Positions 36,509-44,390 of a DNA stretch of 64,000 bases are shown in pieces. The stretch spans positions 45,293 to 109,292 of the forward strand of contig NZ_JAGOMQ010000010.1 of assembly GCF_017993425.1 (NCBI RefSeq), in the 5' to 3' direction. Below the pieces are notes generated by a model. It was given only the letters and a program-made list of their open reading frames with translations. It was not told where the DNA came from and ran no database searches. This DNA is from Amaricoccus sp. (lineage in GTDB: Bacteria; Pseudomonadota; Alphaproteobacteria; Rhodobacterales; Rhodobacteraceae). Every line of letters starts with the position of its first letter. Position 1 is the stretch's first letter. Both the position numbers and the translations under genes were made by a program.

Positions 36509-37115
36509 GGCAGGCGTGCCGGTCGGCCGGTCCGCGCGCGGGGCGCGGCCGGCCGGAACGCAGGCAATCACCTGAAGGCCAGGGAGGCGGAGCGCCTTTG
36601 CGCCCCGACGTCGTTCCCCACCCGCGCAAGCGCGGGCGTGGCCCCTGCGCGCTGTTGCGCGCGTCGCCCTACCCCCCTTCCCCCCGCCCCAAGCAGCAAC
36701 GCCCCGGGGCGAGGGAAACCTCGCACGACAGGTCAAGGGCAGGGGGAAGAGAGGGGGCGCGGCGGCGGGAGCGGACGCTATCTCCTGGGTGCGCGGGGAC
36801 GGTCCCCGGCGAGGCAATCTGCCGCTGGCGGCGTTGTCGGGCCGGGGCCGGCGCCTCGCGGCCTCGGGAATGGCGGGGCGGGGGTCCGCGGGGCGGAGGG
36901 CCGCCCGCGGGAGTCGGCGGGCGCGCGGTGGCGTGGGGCGGGAACCGGCGGGCGGCGGAGGTGGGGGCGCATTCGTGCAGGACGGGCGTGCAGAAATGAA
37001 CTGAGCTATCGTTCAGTTATCTGTTGAGGCGCGGCGGGGTTTTTGTGGCTAGGATGTGGCGGACCGCGCGAAGCGCGGCTGGCGCGACGACAAGGCGCCG
37101 CCAGGGAGGTCATCG
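36509..37115. other. GC-rich intergenic region upstream of the acyl-CoA ligase
   Basis: No convincing gene in ~600 nt. It holds several GC-rich hairpins (for instance CCCGCGC-AA-GCGCGGG near 36621) and a CGTCGTTCCCC element resembling the start of REP-type repeats, but no second copy in the window. The promoter of the ligase-liv operon must be in the last ~120 nt, with an operator-like dyad at 36997-37018. Confidence 0.55.
36997..37018. promoter_or_regulatory. Operator-like dyad AACTGA-N8-TCAGTT upstream of the ligase-liv operon
   Basis: Perfect 6-bp arms (36999-37004 and 37013-37018), overlapped by a second pairing TGAAC/GTTCA, lie about 100 nt before the ligase ATG. The size and symmetry fit a TetR-type operator, as expected for acyl-CoA-responsive control. 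No regulator gene is adjacent. Confidence 0.4.
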
Positions 37116-39080
37116 ATGCAAGCCGACGGAGTCCCCGCCGACCTCGACACCTTTCCGAAGCTCCTCGCCCGCAACGCCGCGCTCCACGGCGCGCGTCCCG
37201 CCTACCGCGAGAAGGAGTTCGGCATCTGGCAGGCCTGGACCTGGGCGCAGGCGAAGGCGGAGATCGACGCGCTGGCGGCGGGGCTGGCGGCGATCGGGCT
37301 CGCCGAGGGCGACCACCTCGCCATCATCGGGCGGAACCGGCCCTATCTCTACTGGGCGATGACGGCGGCGCAGATGTGCGGCGCCGTGCCGGTGCCGCTC
37401 TACCAGGACGCGGTCGCCGAGGAGATGGAATACGTCCTCGAGCATTGCGGCGCGCGCTTCGTCGTCGCCGGCGACCAGGAGCAGGTCGACAAGGTGCTGG
37501 AGATCCAGTCGCGGCTGCACGGGCTGGAACGGATCGTCTATCTCGATCCGCGGGGGATGCGGAACTACGACCACGCGCGGCTGACGCCCTATGCGGAGGT
37601 GCAGGCGGCGGGCAGGAAGGCCGACGCGGCGACGGTCGGGGCGATCGCGGCGCGGGTGGCGCGGCAGGGCGAGGGCGACACCTGCGTGATGCTCTACACC
37701 TCGGGCACCACCGGCAAGCCCAAGGGCGTGGTGCTGTCGAACCGCAACATCGTCGCCACGGCGAAGGCGAGCGCGGAGTTCGACAGCCTGAGCGAGACGG
37801 ACAGCGTGCTCGCCTACCTGCCGATGGCCTGGGTGGGCGACTTCATCTTCTCGATGGGGCAGGCCTATTGGGCGGGGTTCTGCGTGAACTGCCCGGAGAG
37901 CGCCGCGACGATGCAGGCGGATCTGCGCGAGATCGGGCCTACCTACTTCTTCGCGCCGCCGCGGTTCTTCGAGGGGCTGCTCACCAACGTGATGATCCGC
38001 ATGGAGGACGCCGGCCGCGCCAAGCGGCGGATGTTCCGCTCGTTCATGGACCTCGCCCGGCGGGTCGGGCCGGCGATCCTCGACGGCAAGCCGGTCGCGG
38101 CGGGGGACCGGGCGCGCTACGCGCTCGGCGAGGCGCTGGTCTACGGGCCGCTGAAGAACACGCTGGGGCTGAGCCGGGTGCGGGTCGGCTACACCGCCGG
38201 CGAGGCGATCGGGCCGGAGATCTTCGCCTTCTACCGGGCGATCGGGATCAACCTGAAGCAGCTTTACGGCCAGACCGAGGCCAGCGTCTTCATCACCCAG
38301 CAGCCCGACGGCGAGGTGCGGGCCGACACGGTGGGGGTGCCGAGCCCGGGGGTGGAGATCCGCATCGCCGGGAACGGCGAGGTGTTCTACCGCTCGCCGG
38401 GGACCTTCGTGGAGTATTTCCGCAACCCCGAGAGCACCGCCTCGACCAAGGACGCCGACGGCTGGGTGGCGACGGGCGACGCGGGCTTCATCGAGGAGGG
38501 CTCGGGGCACCTGAGGATCATCGACCGCGCCAAGGACGTGGGCCGGCTCGCCTCGGGGGCGCTGTTTGCGCCGAAGTTCGTCGAGAACAAGCTCAAGTTC
38601 TATCCCAACGTGCTGGAGGCGGTGGTGTTCGGGGCGGGGCGGGAGTTCTGCACCGCCTTCGTCAACATCGACCTGACGGCGGTGGGGAACTGGGCGGAGC
38701 GCAACAACATCGCCTATGCCTCCTATCAGGAGCTGGCGCAGCACCCGAAGGTCTACGAGATCGTGGCCGGGCACGTGGCGGAGGTGAACCGCAGCCTTGC
38801 GGAGGACCCGATGCTGGCCGGGTGCCAGATCGCGCGGTTCCTGATCCTGCACAAGGAGCTCGACGCCGACGACGGCGAGCTGACGCGCACCCGCAAGGTG
38901 CGGCGGCGGATCATCGAGGAGAAGTACGCCGACCTGATCGCGGCGCTCTACGACGGGCGGGACAGCGTCTACACCGAGACCGAGGTCACCTACGAGGACG
39001 GGCGCAAGGGGCGGATCAAGGCGACGCTGGCCATCCGCGACGCGGACCGCGCCGGCGTCGAGCGGAAAGCGGCGGCGTGA
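37116..39080 (+). CDS. AMP-binding long-chain acyl-CoA (or aromatic acid) synthetase
   Basis: The 654-residue adenylate-forming enzyme has the P-loop motif CVMLYTSGTTGKPKGVVLSN (around residues 190-208), the LYGQTEASVFITQQ A5 motif, the ADP-ribose motif ATGDAGFIEEG and a C-terminal LTRTRKVRR segment. It activates a carboxylic acid to its CoA thioester. The length and the ABC-transporter context suggest a long-chain fatty or aromatic acid substrate. ATG 37116 is chosen for its AGGGAGG ribosome site six nucleotides away. Its stop overlaps the livG start (GTGA). Confidence 0.92.
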   Translation: MQADGVPADLDTFPKLLARNAALHGARPAYREKEFGIWQAWTWAQAKAEIDALAAGLAAIGLAEGDHLAIIGRNRPYLYWAMTAAQMCGAVPVPLYQDAVAEEMEYVLEHCGARFVVAGDQEQVDKVLEIQSRLHGLERIVYLDPRGMRNYDHARLTPYAEVQAAGRKADAATVGAIAARVARQGEGDTCVMLYTSGTTGKPKGVVLSNRNIVATAKASAEFDSLSETDSVLAYLPMAWVGDFIFSMGQAYWAGFCVNCPESAATMQADLREIGPTYFFAPPRFFEGLLTNVMIRMEDAGRAKRRMFRSFMDLARRVGPAILDGKPVAAGDRARYALGEALVYGPLKNTLGLSRVRVGYTAGEAIGPEIFAFYRAIGINLKQLYGQTEASVFITQQPDGEVRADTVGVPSPGVEIRIAGNGEVFYRSPGTFVEYFRNPESTASTKDADGWVATGDAGFIEEGSGHLRIIDRAKDVGRLASGALFAPKFVENKLKFYPNVLEAVVFGAGREFCTAFVNIDLTAVGNWAERNNIAYASYQELAQHPKVYEIVAGHVAEVNRSLAEDPMLAGCQIARFLILHKELDADDGELTRTRKVRRRIIEEKYADLIAALYDGRDSVYTETEVTYEDGRKGRIKATLAIRDADRAGVERKAAA

Positions 39081-39895
39081 GCGCGGCCGTGGAGGCGCCG
39101 GCCGATACTGCTGGGGGACGCCGCATCGGCGGCGTGCTGATGGAGCTGAGGAACATCACGCTGCGCTTCGGCGGCGTCACCGCGATCAAGGACATCAGCT
39201 TCGACATCCGCGAGGGCGAGATCCGGGCGATCATCGGGCCGAACGGCGCGGGGAAGTCGTCGATGCTGAACGTCATCAACGGCTTCTATCACCCGCAGGA
39301 GGGCGAGATCTGGTTCCGCGGCGCGCGGCGCGGGGCGATGCGGCCGCATGCGATCGCGCATCAGGGGATCGCGCGGACCTTCCAGAACATCGCGCTCTTC
39401 AAGGGGATGACGACGCTCGACAACATCATGACCGGGCGCTTCACCCACATGCGGCGGGGGATGTTCTGGCAGGCGCTGTGGAAGGGGCCGGCGGAGCGGG
39501 AGGAATACGCGAACCGCGAGGTGGTCGAGAGGATCATCGACTTCCTGCAGATCCAGGCGATCCGCAAGACGCCGGTGGGGCGGCTGCCCTACGGGTTGCA
39601 GAAGCGGGTGGAGCTCGGCCGCGCGCTGGCGGCGGAACCGAAGCTCCTGCTGCTCGACGAGCCGATGGCCGGGATGAACGTCGAGGAGAAGGAGGACATG
39701 AGCCGCTTCATCCTCGACGTGAACGAGGAGTTCGGCACGACGATCGCGCTGATCGAGCACGACATGGGGGTGGTGATGGACATCTCGGACCGGGTGGTGG
39801 TGCTCGACTACGGGCGCAAGATCGGGGACGGGACGCCGGACGAGGTGCGCGCGAGCCCCGAGGTGATCGACGCCTATCTCGGCGTGAGCCACTGA
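39077..39895 (+). CDS. livG: Branched-chain amino acid-type ABC transporter ATP-binding protein LivG
   Basis: The 272-residue ATPase has Walker A GPNGAGKSS, the LivG-type Q-loop region QGIARTFQNIALFKGMT, a signature-like LPYGLQKRVELGRAL and Walker B LLLLDEPMAGMN, followed by an H-loop (ALIEHDMGVVMD). It energises import of an amino or organic acid. GTG 39077 overlaps the ligase stop by 4 nt; an ATG at 39140 is an alternative that would remove a 21-residue extension. Confidence 0.95.
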   Translation: MSAAVEAPADTAGGRRIGGVLMELRNITLRFGGVTAIKDISFDIREGEIRAIIGPNGAGKSSMLNVINGFYHPQEGEIWFRGARRGAMRPHAIAHQGIARTFQNIALFKGMTTLDNIMTGRFTHMRRGMFWQALWKGPAEREEYANREVVERIIDFLQIQAIRKTPVGRLPYGLQKRVELGRALAAEPKLLLLDEPMAGMNVEEKEDMSRFILDVNEEFGTTIALIEHDMGVVMDISDRVVVLDYGRKIGDGTPDEVRASPEVIDAYLGVSH

Positions 39896-39896
39896 C

Positions 39897-40898
39897 ATGC
39901 CGATCTGGATGCTCGACACCATCGAGGTGATCCTGAACGGCCTGATGGTCGGCGTGCTCTACTCGCTGGTCGCGCTGGGGTTCGTGCTGATCTTCAAGGC
40001 GAGCGGCATCTTCAATTATGCGCAAGGGGTGATGGCGCTCTTCGCGGCGCTGACGCTGGTCGGGTTGCAGTCGGGGCAGGTTCCGTTCGCGCATCTGATC
40101 AAGGCGGTGACGGGGGTGGAGCTCGACCATTTCGGCTGGACGCTGCCGGCCGTCGTGGCGATCGTGCTGACGGCGGGGGTGATGGTCGTCCTCGCCATCC
40201 TCGTCGAGCGGCTGCTGCTGCGGCATCTGGTGAACCAGGAGCCGATCATCCTGTTCATGGCGACGATCGGGCTCGCGTATTTCCTCGAGGGGCTCGGCGA
40301 CCTGATGTGGGGCGCGGACGTGCGGGCCGTGGACATCGGGCTGCCGCAGGGCGGGAGCCTGTGGTTCGAGGAGCTGACCAAGGGCTGGGCGGCGGCGGAT
40401 TCGGGCTATTGGGGGATGTATATCGACCGGCTCGACGTCACCGCGATGGTGGTGGCGGGCGTGCTGGTGGTGAGCCTGACGCTGCTCTCGCAGTATACCC
40501 GCATCGGGCGGGCGCTGCGGGCGGTGGCGGACGACCACCAGGCGGCGCTGTCGGTCGGGATCTCGCTGCGCTGGATCTGGGTGATCGTGTGGTCGATCGC
40601 CGGGGTGGTGGCGCTGGTCGCCGGGACGATGTGGGGGGCGAAGACGGGCGTGCAGTTCTCGCTGAGCCTGATCGCGCTCAAGGCGCTGCCGGTGCTGATC
40701 CTCGGGGGGTTCACCTCGATCCCCGGCGCGATCGTCGGCGGGCTGATCATCGGGGTGGGCGAGAAGCTCTTCGAGTTCGCCGTCGGGCCGATGATCGGCG
40801 GGGCGACGGAGAACTGGTTCGCCTACGTGCTGGCGCTGGCGTTCCTGATGGTCCGGCCGCAGGGGCTGTTCGGCGAGCGGATCATCGAGCGGGTATGA
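39897..40898 (+). CDS. livH: Branched-chain amino acid-type ABC permease LivH
   Basis: The 333-residue inner-membrane permease has about eight to nine helices and the LivH motifs LNGLMVGVLYSLVALGFVLI, ASGIFNYAQGVMALFAA and SVGISLRWIWVIVWSIAGVV with ALPVLILGGFTSIPGAIVGG. It follows livG by 1 nt. Unlike the usual livHMGF order, its partner livM is not next: a palindrome-rich segment and two VOC genes intervene. Confidence 0.95.
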   Translation: MPIWMLDTIEVILNGLMVGVLYSLVALGFVLIFKASGIFNYAQGVMALFAALTLVGLQSGQVPFAHLIKAVTGVELDHFGWTLPAVVAIVLTAGVMVVLAILVERLLLRHLVNQEPIILFMATIGLAYFLEGLGDLMWGADVRAVDIGLPQGGSLWFEELTKGWAAADSGYWGMYIDRLDVTAMVVAGVLVVSLTLLSQYTRIGRALRAVADDHQAALSVGISLRWIWVIVWSIAGVVALVAGTMWGAKTGVQFSLSLIALKALPVLILGGFTSIPGAIVGGLIIGVGEKLFEFAVGPMIGGATENWFAYVLALAFLMVRPQGLFGERIIERV

Positions 40899-40900
40899 TG

Positions 40901-40918
40901 GCTAACACGCGTGTTAGC
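40901..40918. promoter_or_regulatory. Perfect 18-bp palindrome GCTAACACGCGTGTTAGC after livH
   Basis: The dyad begins 2 nt after the livH stop. CTAACA-N-TGTTAG symmetry is characteristic of TetR-family operators. A further GTTAG half-site follows at 40922, then an AT-richer stretch and a ribosome site, so the segment probably contains an internal promoter for the downstream VOC-liv genes. Confidence 0.55.
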
Positions 40919-40954
40919 AGGGTTAGTAGATTGAAATCTCTAGGAGAATTCATC

Positions 40955-41170
40955 ATGGCTGCGTGTTTGCCGGATCCGGGCCGGGGGAGCGGCGGCGCGG
41001 GCGGGAGGCGGCCTTTGCCGCCACAAGGCGCGCGCAGGTGCGCGCAGAGTCTCTTTTCTGGTTTCGCGCGCGTTCGCGCGAAACGACTGCTCTCCAGGTT
41101 AGCTAACCTGAATGAAACGCGCGTGGCGTTTCCGGCGGCGGACGGCGTCTCGGGCGGAGGGCCGCGGTGA
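40955..41170 (+). CDS. Possible short peptide gene spanning the palindrome island
   Basis: ATG 40955 is preceded at a good distance by TAGGAG and opens a 71-codon frame (MAACLPDPGRGSGGAGGRRP ... RVRAKRLLSRLANLNETRVA) whose TGA overlaps the start of the first VOC gene. The peptide is Arg/Gly-rich with no recognised domain, and codons run through two palindromes, so it may be a leader peptide coupling translation to VOC1 or simply a chance frame. Confidence 0.3.
   Translation: MAACLPDPGRGSGGAGGRRPLPPQGARRCAQSLFSGFARVRAKRLLSRLANLNETRVAFPAADGVSGGGPR
41061..41084 (+). repeat. 10-bp stem-loop GTTTCGCGCG/CGCGCGAAAC
   Basis: Perfect 10-bp arms with a CGTT tetraloop lie between livH and the VOC genes. 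No T-run follows, so this is an attenuator-like or DNA-structural element rather than a plain terminator. Confidence 0.6.
41095..41110. promoter_or_regulatory. Perfect 16-bp palindrome CAGGTTAGCTAACCTG
   Basis: Second operator-like dyad of the island, 59 nt before the first VOC gene. It shares the GTTAGC/GCTAAC half-site with the 18-bp palindrome at 40901, suggesting both are bound by the same regulator. Confidence 0.5.
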
Positions 41171-41544
41171 TGTCGCATCGCTCGCGCCTCGCGGCGCTGG
41201 TCATCGACTGCAAGGGCGAGGACCTCGACGCCGCGGCGGCGTTCTGGTCGGCGGCGCTGGGGCTGGAGGCGCGGCCGGGGGCGACGCCGAACTATGTCGA
41301 GCTCGGCGCCGTCGGCGCGTTGCAGGTCGAGGTGCAGGTCGTCGACCACGAGAGCCGGGTGCATCTCGACATCGCGGCGGACGACATTCCGGCCGAGGTG
41401 GCGCGGCTGGAGGGGCTCGGGGCGGCGAAGGTGGGCGAGGTCAGGACCTGGACGATCATGCAGGCGCCGACGGGGCAGCGGTTCTGCATCATAGAGGGCC
41501 GCTCGGAGGCGTTCCGGGCCAGCGCGAACGTCTGGGAGGACTGA
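41170..41544 (+). CDS. VOC-superfamily (glyoxalase-like) protein 1
   Basis: The 124-residue protein has the glyoxalase/bleomycin-resistance-like fold pattern: LAALVIDCKGEDLDAAAAFW, then LEVQ-type strands (LQVEVQVVDHESRVHLDIAADD) and GAAKVGEVRTWTIMQAPTGQ. It is paralogous to the next gene (shared VHLDIAADDIPAEVARLE). The ligand is unknown. ATG 41170 overlaps the upstream short frame; GTG 41167 is in frame and one codon longer. Confidence 0.85.
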   Translation: MSHRSRLAALVIDCKGEDLDAAAAFWSAALGLEARPGATPNYVELGAVGALQVEVQVVDHESRVHLDIAADDIPAEVARLEGLGAAKVGEVRTWTIMQAPTGQRFCIIEGRSEAFRASANVWED

Positions 41545-41546
41545 GG

Positions 41547-41918
41547 ATGCACCACAGCCGGCTCGGGGGGTTCATCATCGACTGCGAGGACGCCGACCTC
41601 GACGCCGCGGGGACGTTCTGGGCCGGCGCCCTCGGCGATGCGAAGCGGCGGAAGCCGCAGGGGAAATACGTGCGGCTCGACATGCGGAACGGGATGCATA
41701 TCGAGGTGCAGCGGGTGGCGCATCCCTCGCGCGTGCATCTCGACATCGCGGCGGACGACATCCCTGCCGAGGTGGCGCGGCTGGAGCGGCTGGGCGCCCG
41801 GGTGGTGAAGCGGGTGCGGACCTGGGTGGTGATGGAGGCCCCGACGGGGCACCGCTTCTGCGTGATCCGGGCGAAGGGCGCGGATTTCGCGGCCACGGCG
41901 AACGTCTGGGAGGCGTGA
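41547..41918 (+). CDS. VOC-superfamily (glyoxalase-like) protein 2
   Basis: The 123-residue paralogue starts 2 nt after VOC1 and ends 4 nt before livM. It keeps the same layout (LGGFIIDCEDADLDAAGTFW, IEVQRVAHPSRVHLDIAADD, VVMEAPTGHRFCVI). The pair probably arose by tandem duplication; together they may form a two-domain VOC unit. Position inside the liv operon suggests the product handles or senses the transported acid, which is inference only. Confidence 0.85.
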   Translation: MHHSRLGGFIIDCEDADLDAAGTFWAGALGDAKRRKPQGKYVRLDMRNGMHIEVQRVAHPSRVHLDIAADDIPAEVARLERLGARVVKRVRTWVVMEAPTGHRFCVIRAKGADFAATANVWEA

Positions 41919-41922
41919 GGCG

Positions 41923-42999
41923 ATGCTCTATCGCGAGGCGGGCGACTTCAAGACGAGCTACGCGGCAGACGAGCAGACGTTCCCGATCCGCTTCGACCGC
42001 CACGCCTTCTATGCGCTGGTGGCGGTCGCGTTCCTCGTCGTGCCGCTGGTCATCACCAACTACTGGTCGAACGCGATCCTGCTGCCGTTCCTGATCTGGT
42101 CGATCGCGGCGATCGGGCTCAACATCCTGACCGGGTATTGCGGGCAGGTGAGCCTCGGCACCGGCGGGTTCATGGCCGTGGGCGCCTTCGCGGCGTTCAA
42201 GCTGATGACGGCGTTTCCGGGGATGAACATCGTCTTCGTCGTGGCGCTGGCGGGGCTCGTCACCGCCGTCGTGGGGATGGCCTTCGGCCTGCCGAGCCTG
42301 CGGATCAAGGGGTTCTACCTCGCCGTGGCGACGCTCGCGGCGCAGTTCTTCCTCGTGTGGCTCTTCAACAAGGCGCCGTGGTTCTTCAACAACTCGGCGA
42401 CGGGGCAGATCAACGCGCCGGTGCGCACGGTCTTCGGGTTCGAGGTGACGGGCGCGAACGCCGCGCCCTCGGCGAAGTATCTCTTCTGCCTCGCCATCCT
42501 TCTCGTGGTGGCGCTGGTCGCGAAGAACCTGACCCGCGGGCGGATCGGGCGGAGCTGGATGGCGATCCGCGACATGGACATCGCCGCGGAGATCATCGGG
42601 GTGAGCCCGCTCCGCGCCAAGCTATCCGCCTTCGCGGTGTCGTCGTTCTTCGTCGGCGTCGCCGGCGCGCTCTACTTCACCGTCTATTTCGGGGCGGTCG
42701 AGGTGACCGACGCCTTCGGCATCCGGGTGTCGTTCCTCGTGCTCTTCATGGTGATCATCGGCGGGCTCGGGTCGATCCTCGGCTCGTTCCTCGGGGCGGC
42801 CTTCATGGTGCTGCTGCCGATCCTGCTGAAGAACGTCATGGTCGGCGGCCTCGGCTGGCCGACCGATCTCGCCGCGCATGTGGAGATCCTGCTGCTCGGG
42901 TTCCTGATCATGGCGTTCCTGATCGTGGAGCCGCACGGTCTGGCGCAGCTCTGGCGGCTGGCCAAGGAGAAGCTGAGGCTCTGGCCGTTCCCGCACTGA
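41923..42999 (+). CDS. livM: Branched-chain amino acid-type ABC permease LivM
   Basis: The 358-residue permease has about nine to ten helices with the LivM signature segments AAIGLNILTGYCGQVSLGTG, FGLPSLRIKGFYLAVATLAA and MAIRDMDIAAEIIGVSPLRA. It pairs with LivH in the membrane. It starts 4 nt after VOC2 and is followed 44 nt later by livK. Confidence 0.95.
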   Translation: MLYREAGDFKTSYAADEQTFPIRFDRHAFYALVAVAFLVVPLVITNYWSNAILLPFLIWSIAAIGLNILTGYCGQVSLGTGGFMAVGAFAAFKLMTAFPGMNIVFVVALAGLVTAVVGMAFGLPSLRIKGFYLAVATLAAQFFLVWLFNKAPWFFNNSATGQINAPVRTVFGFEVTGANAAPSAKYLFCLAILLVVALVAKNLTRGRIGRSWMAIRDMDIAAEIIGVSPLRAKLSAFAVSSFFVGVAGALYFTVYFGAVEVTDAFGIRVSFLVLFMVIIGGLGSILGSFLGAAFMVLLPILLKNVMVGGLGWPTDLAAHVEILLLGFLIMAFLIVEPHGLAQLWRLAKEKLRLWPFPH

Positions 43000-43043
43000 G
43001 CTGGGGCCGGACGGGAATGCGGACAAAAAAGGGAGGACCGAAG

Positions 43044-44339
43044 ATGAGACTGACCGGACTTGCGGCCCTTGGGCTGGCGGCCGCGGTGACCGCGGCCCCG
43101 GCCTTCGCCGAGCTGAACTTTCCCTCGCTCTCCTACCGGACCGGGCCCTACGCCTCGGGCGGGGCGCCGTTCGCCGACGGCTATGCCGACTATTTCACGC
43201 TGCTGAACGAGCGCGACGGCGGCATCGGCGGCGAGAAGGCGGTGGTGACGGAGTGCGAGACCGCCTACGACACCACCCGCGGCGTCGAGTGCTACGAGCA
43301 GCTCCGCGAGGGCAAGCCGCTGGTGTTGCAGCCGATGTCGACCGGCATCACCTACCAGCTCATCCCCAAGATGACCGCGGACAAGCTGCCGCTGCTGACC
43401 GTGGGCTATGGCCGGACCTCGGCCGCGGACGGCTCGACCTTCCCCTGGGTGTTCAACTTCCCGGCGACCTACTGGGACGGCGCCTCGGTGGCGATCAAGT
43501 ACCTGCTCGACGAGAACGGCGGCAGCCTCGAGGGCAAGAAGATCGCGCTCCTCTACCACAACTCCGCCTATGGCAAGGAGCCGATCCGCACGCTGGAGAA
43601 GCTGTCGGAGAAGTACGGCTTCGCGCTGACGACGATCCCCGTCGACAGCCCCGGCCAGGAGCAGAAGAGCCAGTGGCTGCAGATCCGCCGCGAGCGCCCG
43701 GACTACGTGCTGATGTGGGGCTGGGGCGTGATGAACTCGGTGGCGGTCAGCGAGGCCGCCTCGATCGGCTTCCCGATGGACCATTTCATCGGCATCTGGT
43801 GGTCGGGCGCGGAGCCTGACGTGCTGCCGGCGGGCGCGGGCGCGAACGGCTACAAGGCGCTCGCCTTCACCGGCGTGGGCGACCACTACAAGTTCTACGA
43901 CGACCTGCGGAAGTACGTGGTCGACGCGGGCAAGGGCGCGGGCGACGGGTCGAGCGTCGGCACGGTGCAGTACAACCGCGGCGTCTTCGCGGCGATGCTG
44001 GCGGCCGAGAGCGCGAGGAAGGCGCAGGCGCTGTCGGGACATGCGGGCATCACCCCCGAGGAGATGCGCGACGGCATGGAGGCGCTGTCGCTCGACGCAG
44101 CCGCGCTGGAGGCGCTGGGGATGACCGGCTTCTCGCCGGAGATCTCGGTGAGCTGCCAGAACCATCGCTCCAAGGGCAAGGCGATGATGACGCAGTGGGA
44201 TGCGGCCGCGAAGAAGTGGGTGGTGCTGACCGACTTCATCGAGCCCGACGACGAGGTGATCTGGCCGCTGGTCGAGGAGGACGCCGCGGCGTTCCGCTCG
44301 GAGAGCGGGGTGAGCCAGCGCGAGTGCCCCGCCGGCTGA
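43044..44339 (+). CDS. livK: Periplasmic substrate-binding protein of the liv-type transporter
   Basis: The 431-residue protein has a clear signal peptide (MRLTGLAALGLAAAVTAAPA, cleavage after AFA) and a type I periplasmic-binding fold (GAPFADGYADYFTLLNERDG, KIALLYHNSAYGKEPIRTLE, YVLMWGWGVMNSVAVSEAAS). It is longer than classical LivK and resembles the group found with acyl-CoA ligases, hence likely specific for an organic or aromatic acid. GGGAGG at 43031-43036 supports ATG 43044 over an in-frame ATG at 43017. Confidence 0.93.
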   Translation: MRLTGLAALGLAAAVTAAPAFAELNFPSLSYRTGPYASGGAPFADGYADYFTLLNERDGGIGGEKAVVTECETAYDTTRGVECYEQLREGKPLVLQPMSTGITYQLIPKMTADKLPLLTVGYGRTSAADGSTFPWVFNFPATYWDGASVAIKYLLDENGGSLEGKKIALLYHNSAYGKEPIRTLEKLSEKYGFALTTIPVDSPGQEQKSQWLQIRRERPDYVLMWGWGVMNSVAVSEAASIGFPMDHFIGIWWSGAEPDVLPAGAGANGYKALAFTGVGDHYKFYDDLRKYVVDAGKGAGDGSSVGTVQYNRGVFAAMLAAESARKAQALSGHAGITPEEMRDGMEALSLDAAALEALGMTGFSPEISVSCQNHRSKGKAMMTQWDAAAKKWVVLTDFIEPDDEVIWPLVEEDAAAFRSESGVSQRECPAG

Positions 44340-44346
44340 CCGGCGC

Positions 44347-44370
44347 GCCCCCGGCCCGCGGGCCGGGGGC
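44347..44370 (+). terminator. Strong GC hairpin between livK and livF
   Basis: An 11-bp perfect stem (GCCCCCGGCCC / GGGCCGGGGGC, 2-nt spacer) starts 7 nt after livK. With no T-run, it probably acts as a partial terminator or 3' stabiliser that raises livK mRNA over livF, a usual pattern for binding-protein genes. Confidence 0.55.
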
Positions 44371-44390
44371 ATCTCTGGGGGAGGTGAAGG

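Noticed and set aside
36615..36640. REP-like element CGTCGTTCCCC with CCCGCGC-AA-GCGCGGG
   Set aside because: Only one copy was found in the window, so it cannot be supported as a repeat family here.
36598..37027. Open frames in the region between the lpd-tail pseudogene and the acyl-CoA ligase
   Set aside because: Low-complexity Arg/Gly translations in three frames with no motif; the region has hairpins and a promoter instead.
37043..39076. A second long frame read through the acyl-CoA ligase in the livG register
   Set aside because: Upstream of the livG GTG the translation is Arg/Gly-rich shadow sequence; the ligase frame has all AMP-binding motifs.
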